Positions 1 to 7,656 of a stretch of 14,381 nt of DNA are shown one piece after another. Each line of letters opens with the position of its first letter. Position 1 is the first letter of the stretch. A model generated the notes under the pieces. That model had not been told where the DNA came from and did not search any database. It saw only the letters and a list, made by a program, of their open reading frames with translations. A program made the position numbers and the translations under genes. Origin of the DNA: Vulcanisaeta sp. MG_3 (GTDB lineage: Archaea > Thermoproteota > Thermoprotei > Thermoproteales > Thermocladiaceae); contig LOCH01000136.1 in the NCBI GenBank assembly GCA_001516765.1, positions 2,470 to 16,850 of the forward strand. Direction: 5' to 3'.

Positions 1-48
1 CCTCCTAACCTCAATTATCCTCTCCCTACTCATTGTATCCCTTGGCAT
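1..48 (-). CDS. Possible 5' end of a leftward gene cut by the window edge
   Basis: Read leftward from an ATG at 48, an open frame runs to the window edge and begins MPRDTMSRERIIEVRR, with a second in-frame ATG at 33. The AGG-rich arginine codons match the real genes here. A TATA-like AT stretch at 73-86 lies about 30 nt upstream of the ATG and could serve both this gene and ribosomal protein L2 on the other strand. Only 16 codons are visible, so no function can be given. A competing rightward frame over the same bases would encode a hydrophobic tail ending near 120, so the strand is not certain. Confidence 0.35.
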   Translation of the reverse strand, partial: MPRDTMSRERIIEVRR

Positions 49-72
49 CTTCAGTGCTGTAAGGCATCAATG

Positions 73-86
73 TAAATATTTAAAAA
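73..86. promoter_or_regulatory. AT-rich TATA-like element, possibly bidirectional
   Basis: The stretch TAAATATTTAAAAA sits about 35 nt before the GTG of L2 and about 30 nt before the ATG of the possible leftward gene. It is nearly symmetrical, as expected for a divergent archaeal promoter. For L2 it predicts a leader of roughly 8-12 nt. Confidence 0.45.
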
Positions 87-116
87 CCCACTATCATCAC
101 CATTACGGGATTAATC

Positions 117-932
117 GTGGGTAAGAAAATACTGGTGCAGAGGCGTGGGAGGGCTAACTCACAATTCAGAAGCCCTAGTTGGATTAGGGAGGGTCCCGTA
201 AGGTACCTATCAATGAGCGAGACTGAACTTAATGGTGCCACTAGGGGTATTGTCAGGGAGTTGATGCACGTACCTGGTCTAAATGCTCCCGTGGCGAGGA
301 TCGTGCTTGAGGATGGTAGGGAATTTCTGAACTATGCCGCAGAGGGTATGTACGTTGGTCAATTAATCGAGATCGGTGCCGCGGCAAAGCCCATGCCCGG
401 CAATATATTGCCCATTGGTAAGGTGCCTGAGGGTACCATGGTTTATAACATAGAGAAGCGATTAAATGATGGCGGCAAGTTCGTTAGATCTGGCGGTACT
501 TACGCCGTAGTCCTTGCGCATAAGGATGGAACAACCGTTGTCCAACTACCCAGTGGCAAGATAATGGAGGTTGATTCAAGATCTAGGGTGACCATCGGCA
601 TCGTCGCTGGTGGTGGTAGGATCGAGAAGCCCATGCTCAAGGCTGGCGCGAAGTACTACAGGGCAAAGGCTAAGGCCTGGAAGTACCCAACCGTTAGAGG
701 TAAGGCTATGAACCCATATGCGCACCCACACGGTGGCGGTAGCCACCAGAAGGGTGAAACACCTGTGCCTAGGAACGCACCACCTGGTCAGAAGGTTGGT
801 ATAATAGCGCCACGCTGCACCGGTAGGCGTTGCCCACAGATCGTACCGAGGAGCAAGAGGGTTTGGGCCTCAGGGTATTCTAAGAAGACGAGACTTAAGA
901 ACAAGAGGTCAAACGCCCTACCCTCAGAGTAA
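117..932 (+). CDS. rpl2: Ribosomal protein L2 (uL2), large subunit
   Basis: Universal large-subunit protein that binds 23S rRNA next to the peptidyl-transferase centre and helps subunit joining. The 271-residue product starts with the archaeal MGKK..VQRRGR opening and carries the diagnostic motif NPYAHPHGGGSHQ at residues 199-211, whose histidine is the best conserved residue of the family, followed by the usual PPGQKVGIIAPRCTGRR segment. Archaeal L2 proteins commonly stop near there (about 240 residues); this one continues for about 35 basic residues (PRSKRVW, KKTRLKNKR). The GTG start is chosen because translation from it gives the family N-terminus. It stands alone: the S10-operon partners L23 and S19 are not adjacent, and a convergent gene ends 2 nt downstream. 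Confidence 0.96.
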   Translation: MGKKILVQRRGRANSQFRSPSWIREGPVRYLSMSETELNGATRGIVRELMHVPGLNAPVARIVLEDGREFLNYAAEGMYVGQLIEIGAAAKPMPGNILPIGKVPEGTMVYNIEKRLNDGGKFVRSGGTYAVVLAHKDGTTVVQLPSGKIMEVDSRSRVTIGIVAGGGRIEKPMLKAGAKYYRAKAKAWKYPTVRGKAMNPYAHPHGGGSHQKGETPVPRNAPPGQKVGIIAPRCTGRRCPQIVPRSKRVWASGYSKKTRLKNKRSNALPSE

Positions 933-934
933 GG

Positions 935-1348
935 TCATTTTGAGTATAATTCCTTACATTTCATAAATTCAGCGGTAAGCCTTGAATACTTATTAACGTC
1001 CTTATACCTAACTTCGTCAAGGTACTTCCTAACACCATTAATGACCACCTTAATCACATCACGTGTAGTTAGGTAATTCCCAAAGCGCTCCTGAACCCTA
1101 CTAATAACTCCATTACAATCGGTATCGCTATCCAGTAACTCGTGTACGTAACTCATCGCGTCCTCCATTACCTTCTTGATCTCTGTCCAATGGACCTCAC
1201 CAGCCCTAGTACTCACCAACCCCTGGGCTGGTAGGTTTGGAGACCATACGTAACCACAATCAAGGCACTTAAATGTCAAAGTCTCGGCCGCAACAATACT
1301 AATCCTCCTTGAGCCGCATTTCGGGCAGGAGATCCCTTGGATTGACAT
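935..1348 (-). CDS. Zinc-ribbon protein of unknown role
   Basis: From the ATG at 1348 the product is 137 residues. Its N-terminus is a four-cysteine zinc ribbon: C8PKC11 and C28LDC31 followed by GYVW, the pattern seen in TFIIB/TFIIS-type ribbons and many archaeal nucleic-acid-binding proteins. The rest (about residues 45-137) is charged and helical with no motif I recognise. An in-frame TTG at 1369 would add seven residues, but the TATA-like box at 1371-1380 is centred about 27 nt before the ATG, fitting a leaderless message from 1348. It follows the isoprenoid isomerase gene on the same strand after 63 nt, with its own promoter, and is convergent with L2, their stop codons separated by 2 nt. 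The zinc site is clear; the function is unknown. Confidence 0.85.
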   Translation of the reverse strand: MSIQGISCPKCGSRRISIVAAETLTFKCLDCGYVWSPNLPAQGLVSTRAGEVHWTEIKKVMEDAMSYVHELLDSDTDCNGVISRVQERFGNYLTTRDVIKVVINGVRKYLDEVRYKDVNKYSRLTAEFMKCKELYSK

Positions 1349-1370
1349 CGTAGATTCAACATTGCGCAAT

Positions 1371-1380
1371 CTAAAATTAC
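1371..1380 (-). promoter_or_regulatory. TATA-like box for the zinc-ribbon gene
   Basis: On the minus strand this reads GTAATTTTAG, centred about 27 nt before the ATG at 1348. This spacing is what supports ATG 1348 over TTG 1369. Confidence 0.5.
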
Positions 1381-1411
1381 TTACTTGCAGTGATTTTGGG
1401 GATTACATTAC

Positions 1412-2494
1412 CTATTTTGGGTTGGGTAAAGTTATGTGCTTACAGGGCACTCCTCTTTGGCTGAGCCATGAGATTAATGTGGGGCCGAAAACCACGGGGA
1501 CCTTACTTAATTCTTCCACGTTCTTAGACCCTGTCAGGAACATGGCTGTCTTGAACTCCTTAAACAACCTGCTAATGAAGGCCCTGGCCTCGTTGTAGCC
1601 CTTTAGTGCCGATATTAGTAGGGGCTTTGACATTGAGAATACGTTCGCGCCTATGGCTATTGCCTTTGCCCCATCTAAACCACTCCTAACACCACCGGAT
1701 GCAAACACTAGGCCATTATATACGCTTCTGACCTCACATATTGATGCAGCTGTGGGTATTCCCCAACCACTGAATACGTTAGCCTCATCCGTAGTTCCAG
1801 CCCTTATGCTCTCTATCCTAATGAATGAGGTACCACCAACACCAGCAACATCTATTGCGTCTGGGTTAACCCTGGATGCCAGGGCCTTGGCGACTTCCAT
1901 GGATATTCCATTACCAACCTCCTTAACAATCAACGGCCTGTTGGCAACCCTCTTGATAAACCTCAACTTGTCAAGGACACCACGAAACCAGGGCTCACCC
2001 TCGGGCTGAAAAACCTCCTGGGCTGGGTTTAGGTGTATGGCTATTGCGTCCGCATTTATCATATCTATTGCCTGGGAAACCCAATCACTGAGCACCTTCT
2101 CATCAAGTCTAGAAACCTGTGGCGCACCGAGGTTGGCTATCTTGAGCGCCGTTGGTGCGTTCTCGGCAACAACCCTAAAGCTTCTGGCTGTCTCAGGCTT
2201 AACAATGGCAATTCTCTGGGAACCCACGTACATGCCAATGCCCAATTCCTCGGCGCACTTGGCAAGTACGGTATTAACCTTCTCGGCAGTTTCCGTACCA
2301 CCTGTTATGGCACCTATTATGAATGGAAATGACAACCTCTTATTAAATACCGTAATTGATGTATCTACGTCTTCATAGTCAATCTCAGGCAATGCAATAT
2401 GTATTAAGTGAACTTCATTAAATAGGTTCTCGCCCTCCTCAACCTCTTGACCTGCAGCTATCTTAATATGGTCATCCTTCCTACTCTCTATCAT
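1412..2494 (-). CDS. fni: Isopentenyl-diphosphate delta-isomerase, type 2 (FMN-dependent)
   Basis: Converts IPP and DMAPP into each other, using reduced FMN, NAD(P)H and Mg2+, to supply isoprenoid building blocks for archaeal ether lipids. The 360-residue product has the type 2 hallmarks in order: SRKDDHIKIA at the N-terminus, FIIGAITGGT, ANLGAPQ, IHLNPAQEVFQPEG (the Asn/Gln/Glu active-site stretch), VKEVGNGIS, DVAGVGGTSF, SGWGIPTA and the phosphate-binding FASGGVRSGLDGAKAIAIGA of the TIM barrel. Length is normal. A TTG at 2509 would add five residues, but an AT-rich box at 2516-2528 is centred about 27 nt before the ATG at 2494 and SRKDDH normally lies close to the start, so I chose the ATG. 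The substrate and cofactor statements come from the family, not from this sequence. Confidence 0.95.
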   Translation of the reverse strand: MIESRKDDHIKIAAGQEVEEGENLFNEVHLIHIALPEIDYEDVDTSITVFNKRLSFPFIIGAITGGTETAEKVNTVLAKCAEELGIGMYVGSQRIAIVKPETARSFRVVAENAPTALKIANLGAPQVSRLDEKVLSDWVSQAIDMINADAIAIHLNPAQEVFQPEGEPWFRGVLDKLRFIKRVANRPLIVKEVGNGISMEVAKALASRVNPDAIDVAGVGGTSFIRIESIRAGTTDEANVFSGWGIPTAASICEVRSVYNGLVFASGGVRSGLDGAKAIAIGANVFSMSKPLLISALKGYNEARAFISRLFKEFKTAMFLTGSKNVEELSKVPVVFGPTLISWLSQRGVPCKHITLPNPK

Positions 2495-2515
2495 TCGTAT
2501 GGAAAGCAACTCACG

Positions 2516-2528
2516 AAATAAAAATTTA
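2516..2528 (-). promoter_or_regulatory. TATA-like box for the type 2 IDI gene
   Basis: Minus strand reads TAAATTTTTATTT, centred about 27 nt upstream of the ATG at 2494. It implies a leaderless transcript and decides the start codon against the TTG at 2509. Confidence 0.5.
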
Positions 2529-2540
2529 TCCTAGCTCAAC

Positions 2541-2612
2541 CTTATATATTGCCTATATATCAATCAAGAGTTAATATATTGATTACACCCACTCTACCAT
2601 ATAAATTTATTA
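2541..2612. promoter_or_regulatory. AT-rich control region with several TATA-like steps
   Basis: Between IDI and the next small ORF the DNA has a ladder of TATATA-like segments (2543-2550, 2554-2560, 2572-2580, 2599-2612) and an inverted repeat AATCAA (2562-2567) / TTGATT (2579-2584). The box at 2599-2612 is the strongest rightward TATA-like element and predicts transcription from about 2630. Confidence 0.35.
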
Positions 2613-2671
2613 ACAGAACAAGCTAATTGAGGTCTCGGTGATAGGAAAATGTTCACGATAAGGAAAACAAG

Positions 2672-2785
2672 TTGGATGAAGAACTGAACAATAGGAGAAT
2701 AGTGTATAAGGGATACGTCGCAATCGAGTATATGCGAGATGGTAAAATAGTCGTTTGGAATGGTGGTAAGTCATACATCATTTAA
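2672..2785 (+). CDS. Very small ORF, 37 residues, unknown
   Basis: From a TTG at 2672 an open frame encodes MDEELNNRRIVYKGYVAIEY followed by MRDGKIVVWNGGKSYII and a stop. It reads like a folded beta-rich fragment, not random translation. The frame stays open upstream to a TAG at 2642-2644 but has no ATG or GTG. A TATA-like box (2599-2612) and a GAGGT just before a GTG at 2638 suggest that expression begins further upstream in another frame; the GTG frame stops after seven codons, so a lost or frameshifted start is possible. I do not recognise the family. It may be a real microprotein or the remnant of a longer gene. Confidence 0.35.
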   Translation: MDEELNNRRIVYKGYVAIEYMRDGKIVVWNGGKSYII

Positions 2786-2820
2786 AATATTTAAAATCAG
2801 TGATTAATTAAGGTACATCG

Positions 2821-4893
2821 TTAAATATTGTTTTTATCCTTGTTCGTATAATTAACCTTAATCCAGGCATTAACAACCTCATTTACCCAATCAGGAACCT
2901 TAAGATAATTCATTAATGAGGTTACACTCTTAATATTAACGTTACAATCATCAATATTCTTCACAAATTCTATGAACCACCCAGGGGCTTTCGATGCTAC
3001 GGCAATTGTATATAATAATTCCTTGGGTTTTATATTCTGGAATACGGTATCTCCGACCTCTGTTCCCATTAATAGGTATGCTGCAAAGGATTTCCTAAGG
3101 ATGGGATCGGCTTTAAGGTCTATATCATTCTTATCATTACCTGCTGAATCACCCACAACCTCGGCAACCTTAGTAGCCCTACCCCTGGCGATTATGGTTT
3201 GGGCTTGCTCGGGATTTCCATGGAATGACTCCCTACCCCTGAAGTATGATAGTATTGCTGCAATGAATGCGAGTATTGCTGCGGTGTGGTATGCGTAGTG
3301 GAAGCCTAACTGCATCGCTGGTGCTATTGCAGTTGGGAAGAAGGTTATGTTGTCAATCCTCGTTAGTACCGCTGGGCTTAGTGATATACCAGCCTGTTGA
3401 ACCAGGGTCTTTATTGGGTCATAGCCCAGGAATGCTGCGAACAGTGCATAGACTGGGGGTATTGAGACAAGGGCCTTGGCATCGCTTATGGGAACACCCG
3501 CACTCAGTAATGCCTTGTATAAAGCCGCTGGTAATGCGGCTGCGGAGCCTGTGATTATTAATGTTAGGAATACCGCAAAGCTCATTAATGTTCCCATGTT
3601 TTGCATCGATGCCCTAAGCCCAGACGCGGCTGCCCTGTCCCTAGGTGGTGCTGCGCTTAGTATTGAGACTATGTTTGGTGATTGGAATAGGCCTGAGCCC
3701 ATACCCATTATTACGAGTATTATGGCAAACTCTATGTAATTGAAGTCAATAGGTAATAATGATAGTAATTCGAAACCCACCCCAAGTAGTATGGCTCCCA
3801 GTGTGGACACAACCCTCGCGCCAAACCTATTAAGTAGTTTACCGCCTATTGGTGCGAATATCGCGTTGGCTATGCTGCTTGGTATTAGGAATATGCCTGC
3901 CCAGAGTGGCGTTTCTGAGTACGGTATTTTGTACACCATTGGTAGGTATATTGCCTGTAGCAATAGTGATAGAACGAACATATTGGCACCCATCGCCATA
4001 AACAGGAAGAATGAACTCAATACACCATAGGTGAACTGCCTTATCCTAAACAAATCAATCTTAAGCATAGGTTCCCTGAATCTACTCTCGATAGCGACGA
4101 GAACCCCAAGGAGTGAAGCACCGATTATTAGGCTAACCCATACAGAGGGATTTCCCCAACCCAACGATGAGTGCCCATAGGGCATCATTGATAGTAATAA
4201 GCCCATTAATATCGAAACCAATGACACAACTAATACTGTTGCACCGACGAAGTCAATACTAACCTTGCTAATGCCTGACGGTAACCTATAGACACTCCTC
4301 AACGCCCAAAGCGTACTTACTAAGCCTATGGGTACGTTGAATAGGAAGACCCACCTCCAATTAATTACGGCCAATATACCACCAAGCACAAGTCCGGTGA
4401 CGCTGCCAGCGCTAAAGGATATGCCAACAATTCCCTGCGCCACGCCTCTCCTATCGGGTGGGTACACGTCAGTGATTAATGCGGCACTATTGCTGAACAT
4501 CATCGAACCAGCAATGCCCTGGATAAACCTATAGGCTACTAACTGAAGACCAGCTATTGCGCCATATCCTGGTACAAAACCCATTAGCAGGGATATGGCA
4601 GTGAATATGGCATCACCTACCGTGAACACCCTACCCCTACCAAGCATGTCCGAGAGCCTACCAATTATTGGGACAGCAATTGCCGTGACCAGTGGGTATG
4701 AGAACATTAACCACATCATTAATTCGAAACCCAATGAGGACATTGGGTTTATACCAATACCGTTCAGTATTGCAGGTAATGCAATAACTATTGATGCCAT
4801 GTTCATTGATCCAAGCAGTGATCCAAGGAGGGCATTTATTAATACGGCCCTTCTCTGACCCTCACTTACTGAAGACCAAAGTTCCGCCTTCAT
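2821..4893 (-). CDS. MFS multidrug-exporter-like protein with cytoplasmic tail
   Basis: Proton-coupled exporter of the major facilitator superfamily, DHA2 (EmrB/QacA-like) type. The 690-residue product has many hydrophobic segments through about residue 565. Motif A is GRLSDMLGRGRVF at 78-90, motif B is YRFIQGIAGS at 121-130 with its arginine, and the antiporter motif C region is GISFSAGSVTGLVLGG at 157-172, with Ser where Pro is common. NWRWVFLFNVPIG at 178-190 is typical of 14-helix members. Residues about 565-690 form a charged soluble tail containing two predicted helical blocks, which typical DHA2 proteins lack. The ATG at 4893 follows a TATA box at 4921-4932. It is divergent from the SDR-like gene. 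Substrate cannot be told from the sequence. Confidence 0.92.
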   Translation of the reverse strand: MKAELWSSVSEGQRRAVLINALLGSLLGSMNMASIVIALPAILNGIGINPMSSLGFELMMWLMFSYPLVTAIAVPIIGRLSDMLGRGRVFTVGDAIFTAISLLMGFVPGYGAIAGLQLVAYRFIQGIAGSMMFSNSAALITDVYPPDRRGVAQGIVGISFSAGSVTGLVLGGILAVINWRWVFLFNVPIGLVSTLWALRSVYRLPSGISKVSIDFVGATVLVVSLVSILMGLLLSMMPYGHSSLGWGNPSVWVSLIIGASLLGVLVAIESRFREPMLKIDLFRIRQFTYGVLSSFFLFMAMGANMFVLSLLLQAIYLPMVYKIPYSETPLWAGIFLIPSSIANAIFAPIGGKLLNRFGARVVSTLGAILLGVGFELLSLLPIDFNYIEFAIILVIMGMGSGLFQSPNIVSILSAAPPRDRAAASGLRASMQNMGTLMSFAVFLTLIITGSAAALPAALYKALLSAGVPISDAKALVSIPPVYALFAAFLGYDPIKTLVQQAGISLSPAVLTRIDNITFFPTAIAPAMQLGFHYAYHTAAILAFIAAILSYFRGRESFHGNPEQAQTIIARGRATKVAEVVGDSAGNDKNDIDLKADPILRKSFAAYLLMGTEVGDTVFQNIKPKELLYTIAVASKAPGWFIEFVKNIDDCNVNIKSVTSLMNYLKVPDWVNEVVNAWIKVNYTNKDKNNI

Positions 4894-4920
4894 ACGATTA
4901 TGGCTTACGGGGTACCCTAA

Positions 4921-4932
4921 CTTTATAAAACC
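4921..4932 (-). promoter_or_regulatory. TATA box of the MFS gene
   Basis: Minus strand reads GGTTTTATAAAG, centred about 33 nt before the ATG at 4893, predicting a leader of only a few bases. With the rightward box at 4971-4986 it forms a compact divergent promoter. Confidence 0.55.
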
Positions 4933-4970
4933 TTCTATGTTTGTGATATCGGCTATTTATACTATTTATG

Positions 4971-4986
4971 AAAAAGCTTAAGTATT
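4971..4986 (+). promoter_or_regulatory. TATA-like box of the SDR/epimerase-like gene
   Basis: AAAAAGCTTAAGTATT is centred about 28 nt before the ATG at 5007, the spacing of a leaderless crenarchaeal promoter. Confidence 0.45.
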
Positions 4987-5006
4987 GTATGTCATAATTA
5001 GGACAT

Positions 5007-5960
5007 ATGGAGCGAGCATTAATAGTCGGACTCGGGTTCATAGCCACCAACCTAGCTAAGCACCTAGTTAATAGGGGACTTGAGGTTCACGTGACCTACA
5101 GGTCTGTACACGGTAGTAAGGCATTGATGGCTAAGGACCTACTTGAGATTGGCGTTAAGATGCATAGGCTGGACCCTGGTGATTATAATAGTGTCGTGAA
5201 TACCATAAGCACGGTCAAACCAAGTTACGTTTTCAATACCGTGGGGTTACTGAGCGGTTCCTGGAACGAGCTGTGGCATGCCCATGTGGAGGTTCCTAGG
5301 AATATAGCCAGGGCGATCCTTAGTGTTAATAAGTCCATAAGGCTCATACACATAAGTGCCTCGGCGGCGGTGGGTAAGATTGGCAACGTCATAAGTGAGG
5401 AGCCGGAGCACTGCAGCTATGCATACGTAAACCCCAGGAGTGATTATGAGAGGTCTAAGTGCGATGGCGAGAGAACTATTAAGGAATTGGGTAAGGAAGG
5501 ACTTGATTATGTAATCGTTAGGCCAACGTTTGTTTACGGCTATTACAATGACCATAACGAATTCCTCAGCTTATATAGGGTGGTGAGGAGGGGCTTGATT
5601 CCATTACTCCGAGGACACGTTAACGCAATATACGTTGGCTACCTAGTACAATTGCTCGAAAAGGTTGCTGTTAGTGAGGATTTTAGGGATAAATTCCTAT
5701 ATGCAACCGAGTGCGTAATGTATAACCTGGGCGACATCCCACTACTAATGGCTAATTACTTAGGCATTAGCGGCATTAAATTACCAATACCCACAGGGCT
5801 AGCCGGCTTATTTCTGCCAAGTGGCGCAAGATCTCTGCTCAAGTATATCAACACCCAGTATGATTGCAGCAATACCCAGAGGATCCTTGGCAACATGGAG
5901 CCAGCGCTCGATAGGGGTGTTAAGGAAATTGTTGATTGGATTCGTAGGGTCTACGGTTAA
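5007..5960 (+). CDS. NAD(P)-dependent epimerase/dehydratase-like protein (extended SDR)
   Basis: Rossmann-fold protein of the extended or atypical short-chain dehydrogenase group, probably acting on a nucleotide sugar or a lipid-linked substrate. Of 317 residues, the N-terminus ALIVGLGFIATNLAKHL (4-20) is the dinucleotide-binding turn, but the third glycine of the usual GxxGxxG is alanine (A13). FNTVG at 76-80 follows strand 4. The catalytic set is S118 in HISASA, Y147 and K151 in YERSK, then VRPTFVYG at 171-178. The C-terminal substrate domain is short. The start fits the promoter spacing. The missing glycine is seen in atypical SDRs such as the NDUFA9-like group, so enzyme activity is likely but the substrate is unknown. 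Confidence 0.88.
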   Translation: MERALIVGLGFIATNLAKHLVNRGLEVHVTYRSVHGSKALMAKDLLEIGVKMHRLDPGDYNSVVNTISTVKPSYVFNTVGLLSGSWNELWHAHVEVPRNIARAILSVNKSIRLIHISASAAVGKIGNVISEEPEHCSYAYVNPRSDYERSKCDGERTIKELGKEGLDYVIVRPTFVYGYYNDHNEFLSLYRVVRRGLIPLLRGHVNAIYVGYLVQLLEKVAVSEDFRDKFLYATECVMYNLGDIPLLMANYLGISGIKLPIPTGLAGLFLPSGARSLLKYINTQYDCSNTQRILGNMEPALDRGVKEIVDWIRRVYG

Positions 5961-5970
5961 TTTAATTAAG
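5956..5970 (+). promoter_or_regulatory. TATA-like box of the small membrane protein gene
   Basis: GGTTAATTTAATTAAG overlaps the end of the SDR-like gene and is centred about 28 nt before the ATG at 5993. Confidence 0.4.
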
Positions 5971-5992
5971 TGGGGAAGCACTGCTGTAAGTA

Positions 5993-6313
5993 ATGAGTGA
6001 GCCTAGGGTTGCTGGGGTATTGATGCTGATCACGGGTGCCTTCCTACTAATACCTGTAGTCCTGCTTGGCACCGCATCAATAATCCTAGTACCAATACCA
6101 AGCCTCGCAACCACATTCCTATGGGCCCTAACACTCATTGCGGTGGCACTGGCGGTACTGAACATAGGGGCTGGAGCCATGCTGCTTTCCAGGCCTGAGG
6201 ATAGTGAGGTCAGGACCTTGGGTATTGTTGTTTCGGTGATTAACCTTGCGTTTACGTGGTGGACCATCATTGGCGCCGTCTTCGCAGTGCTTGAATTGGC
6301 ATTTTTAATATAG
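5993..6313 (+). CDS. Small integral membrane protein, 106 residues
   Basis: The product has four hydrophobic stretches: about residues 8-27, 29-44, 43-64 (the last two close together) and 76-105, separated by a charged loop SRPEDSEVR at 66-74. This fits a four-helix bundle with both ends inside. No enzymatic or transport motif is visible and I do not recognise the family. It follows the SDR-like gene by 32 nt and precedes the hydrolase by 38 nt, but each gene has its own AT-rich box, so a shared operon is not required. Confidence 0.75.
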   Translation: MSEPRVAGVLMLITGAFLLIPVVLLGTASIILVPIPSLATTFLWALTLIAVALAVLNIGAGAMLLSRPEDSEVRTLGIVVSVINLAFTWWTIIGAVFAVLELAFLI

Positions 6314-6316
6314 AGG

Positions 6317-6330
6317 AATAATTTAATTAC
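6317..6330 (+). promoter_or_regulatory. TATA-like box of the MBL-fold hydrolase gene
   Basis: AATAATTTAATTAC is centred about 28 nt before the GTG at 6352, supporting a leaderless GTG start. Confidence 0.45.
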
Positions 6331-6351
6331 CTGAGTGCTCGGTATAGTTTC

Positions 6352-7101
6352 GTGAAGGTAATACCACTCGGTATTGGTGGTTGGGTTTCAAACCCACTAT
6401 TGGGCAATGTATCCCTACTAATCGAGGTTGGTGATTCCAGAATCCTCGTGGATGCTGGTGAGGGCACATATAGGGCATTGAGGATTTGTGGTTTTAATAT
6501 TAATGATGTTGACCTAATCCTCATAACCCATAGACATGGTGATCACTTGATGGGGCTATCCACATTGGCGTTATATGTGAAGTCCATGGGCAGGGTACTC
6601 AGGGTCTATGGACCCAGCGATGTGGATATACCCAAACTCTTCGATGCATTGGGCATACCCCAGTACCTATCCGCAATTGATTTCCACCCAATAGAACCAA
6701 GCAACGAACCTCAACTGGTGATAGATCAGGGTAGTTATAAAGTGTATGCCGTATCCGCCGATCACACAGTACCTGCACTCGCGTATAGGATTGATGGAGC
6801 TGATGGAACATGCGTCACGTACAGTGGTGACACACGACCAACCAATAATATAATCAACCTAGCCAGAAACTGCACGCTATTAATACACGAAACCTCCGGA
6901 AACCCAGGTACCGAGGAACAATCCCATGTTAACGGCCACTCAACCACCAACGAGGCCGTACAAATAGCCAGAGAGGCTGGCGTTAAGTTCCTAATGCCAA
7001 TACATTACTATGTTGAATCTCCAATAATACCCTGCCTACAGAATGTGAGGCTTGTTTTACCGATACCGTGCACACCCATTGATCTAAGTAAATTAAAATA
7101 A
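6352..7101 (+). CDS. Metallo-beta-lactamase-fold hydrolase, RNase Z-like
   Basis: Binuclear zinc hydrolase of 249 residues. Metal ligands appear in the family order: HRHGDH at 60-65 (H60, H62, D64, H65), H138 in SADHTVPA, D160 in YSGDTRP, and H218 in MPIHYY. HETSG at 179-183 and GHSTTNEA at 195-202 match the RNase Z-type motif V region (GHST..A) better than glyoxalase or beta-lactamase types. RNase Z cuts the 3' trailer from tRNA precursors; the long flexible exosite arm is not evident, so a related phosphodiesterase or sulfatase-like role remains possible. The GTG start gives the classical MKVIPLG opening. The next reading frame starts only 9 nt downstream and is a decayed gene. Confidence 0.88.
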   Translation: MKVIPLGIGGWVSNPLLGNVSLLIEVGDSRILVDAGEGTYRALRICGFNINDVDLILITHRHGDHLMGLSTLALYVKSMGRVLRVYGPSDVDIPKLFDALGIPQYLSAIDFHPIEPSNEPQLVIDQGSYKVYAVSADHTVPALAYRIDGADGTCVTYSGDTRPTNNIINLARNCTLLIHETSGNPGTEEQSHVNGHSTTNEAVQIAREAGVKFLMPIHYYVESPIIPCLQNVRLVLPIPCTPIDLSKLK

Positions 7102-7110
7102 TATTAGGTA

Positions 7111-7560
7111 ATGCTTATTCGATTTAAGATGCTGTCAACACCCATATTTGCAGTAACATTAGTTGCTTGGGTTCTATTTAATATCTATAAGGACTTACTG
7201 AGTGAATACCAGGAATTAGCGGAGCTGGAGGGCGCATCGTCGACATATATATTGTTCAGGATAATAGCGCCAATAACTGAGGGTAGTTGGTTCACGATGA
7301 TGGTGCTCTCGTTCATAATTAATTAGCATCTGTTATTCTACCCATTAGTTCTTACGGAGACACCATGGCAATTCAATTTTCCGCCAACAGGCGACCAAAC
7401 AGTCACGATATTCGCCATAGAATCAATTTCAAGTAAGGCCGTTGCCTGGAGAACCCTGGCCTCATCAGCACTTGTCGTTGCCCTACCGGTGATGATACTG
7501 AGCTACCTAGTAATGGGTAGGTTATTGGAGGGATTCAATATAGGCAGCATAAAGGGTTGA
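7111..7560 (+). pseudogene. Remnant of a sugar ABC-transporter permease (MalG-like)
   Basis: One frame from 7111 to a TGA at 7558-7560 encodes the last 150 or so residues of a binding-protein-dependent inner-membrane permease, interrupted by a single in-frame TAG at 7324-7326. The EAA loop that docks the ATPase is recognisable (YQELAELEGASSTYILFRII), and the end GFNIGSIKG matches the usual MalG-family C-terminus. The N-terminal half (a full protein is about 280 residues) is missing: the frame begins right after the hydrolase gene, and no ATPase, partner permease or binding protein lies nearby. Truncation plus an internal stop make this a dead fragment, probably left by a deletion or recombination at about 7102-7111. 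Confidence 0.85.
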
Positions 7561-7647
7561 ACAGTCACTAACTATTTTTAACTATTCACATTTATTAATA
7601 CATATTTCAATTAATGCATAAACGCTGAAGGTCCTTGGAGAGAAGGG

Positions 7648-7656
7648 TTTTTAAAT
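7648..7656 (+). promoter_or_regulatory. TATA box of the winged-helix regulator gene
   Basis: TTTTTAAAT is centred about 33 nt before the ATG at 7685. The expected transcription start (about 7677) falls inside the repeats described at 7654-7680. Confidence 0.5.

Noticed and set aside
1653..2378. Open frames antisense to the IDI gene
   Set aside because: The opposite strand encodes a full-length, motif-complete type 2 isomerase.
2972..4858. Several open frames antisense to the MFS gene
   Set aside because: They are complements of hydrophobic codons in a long transporter gene with clear MFS motifs; none has its own promoter or recognisable domain.
7324..7326. In-frame TAG in the permease read as pyrrolysine
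   Set aside because: Pyrrolysine use is not expected in this lineage, the N-terminal half is missing anyway, and no pyrrolysine gene is seen; decay explains it better.
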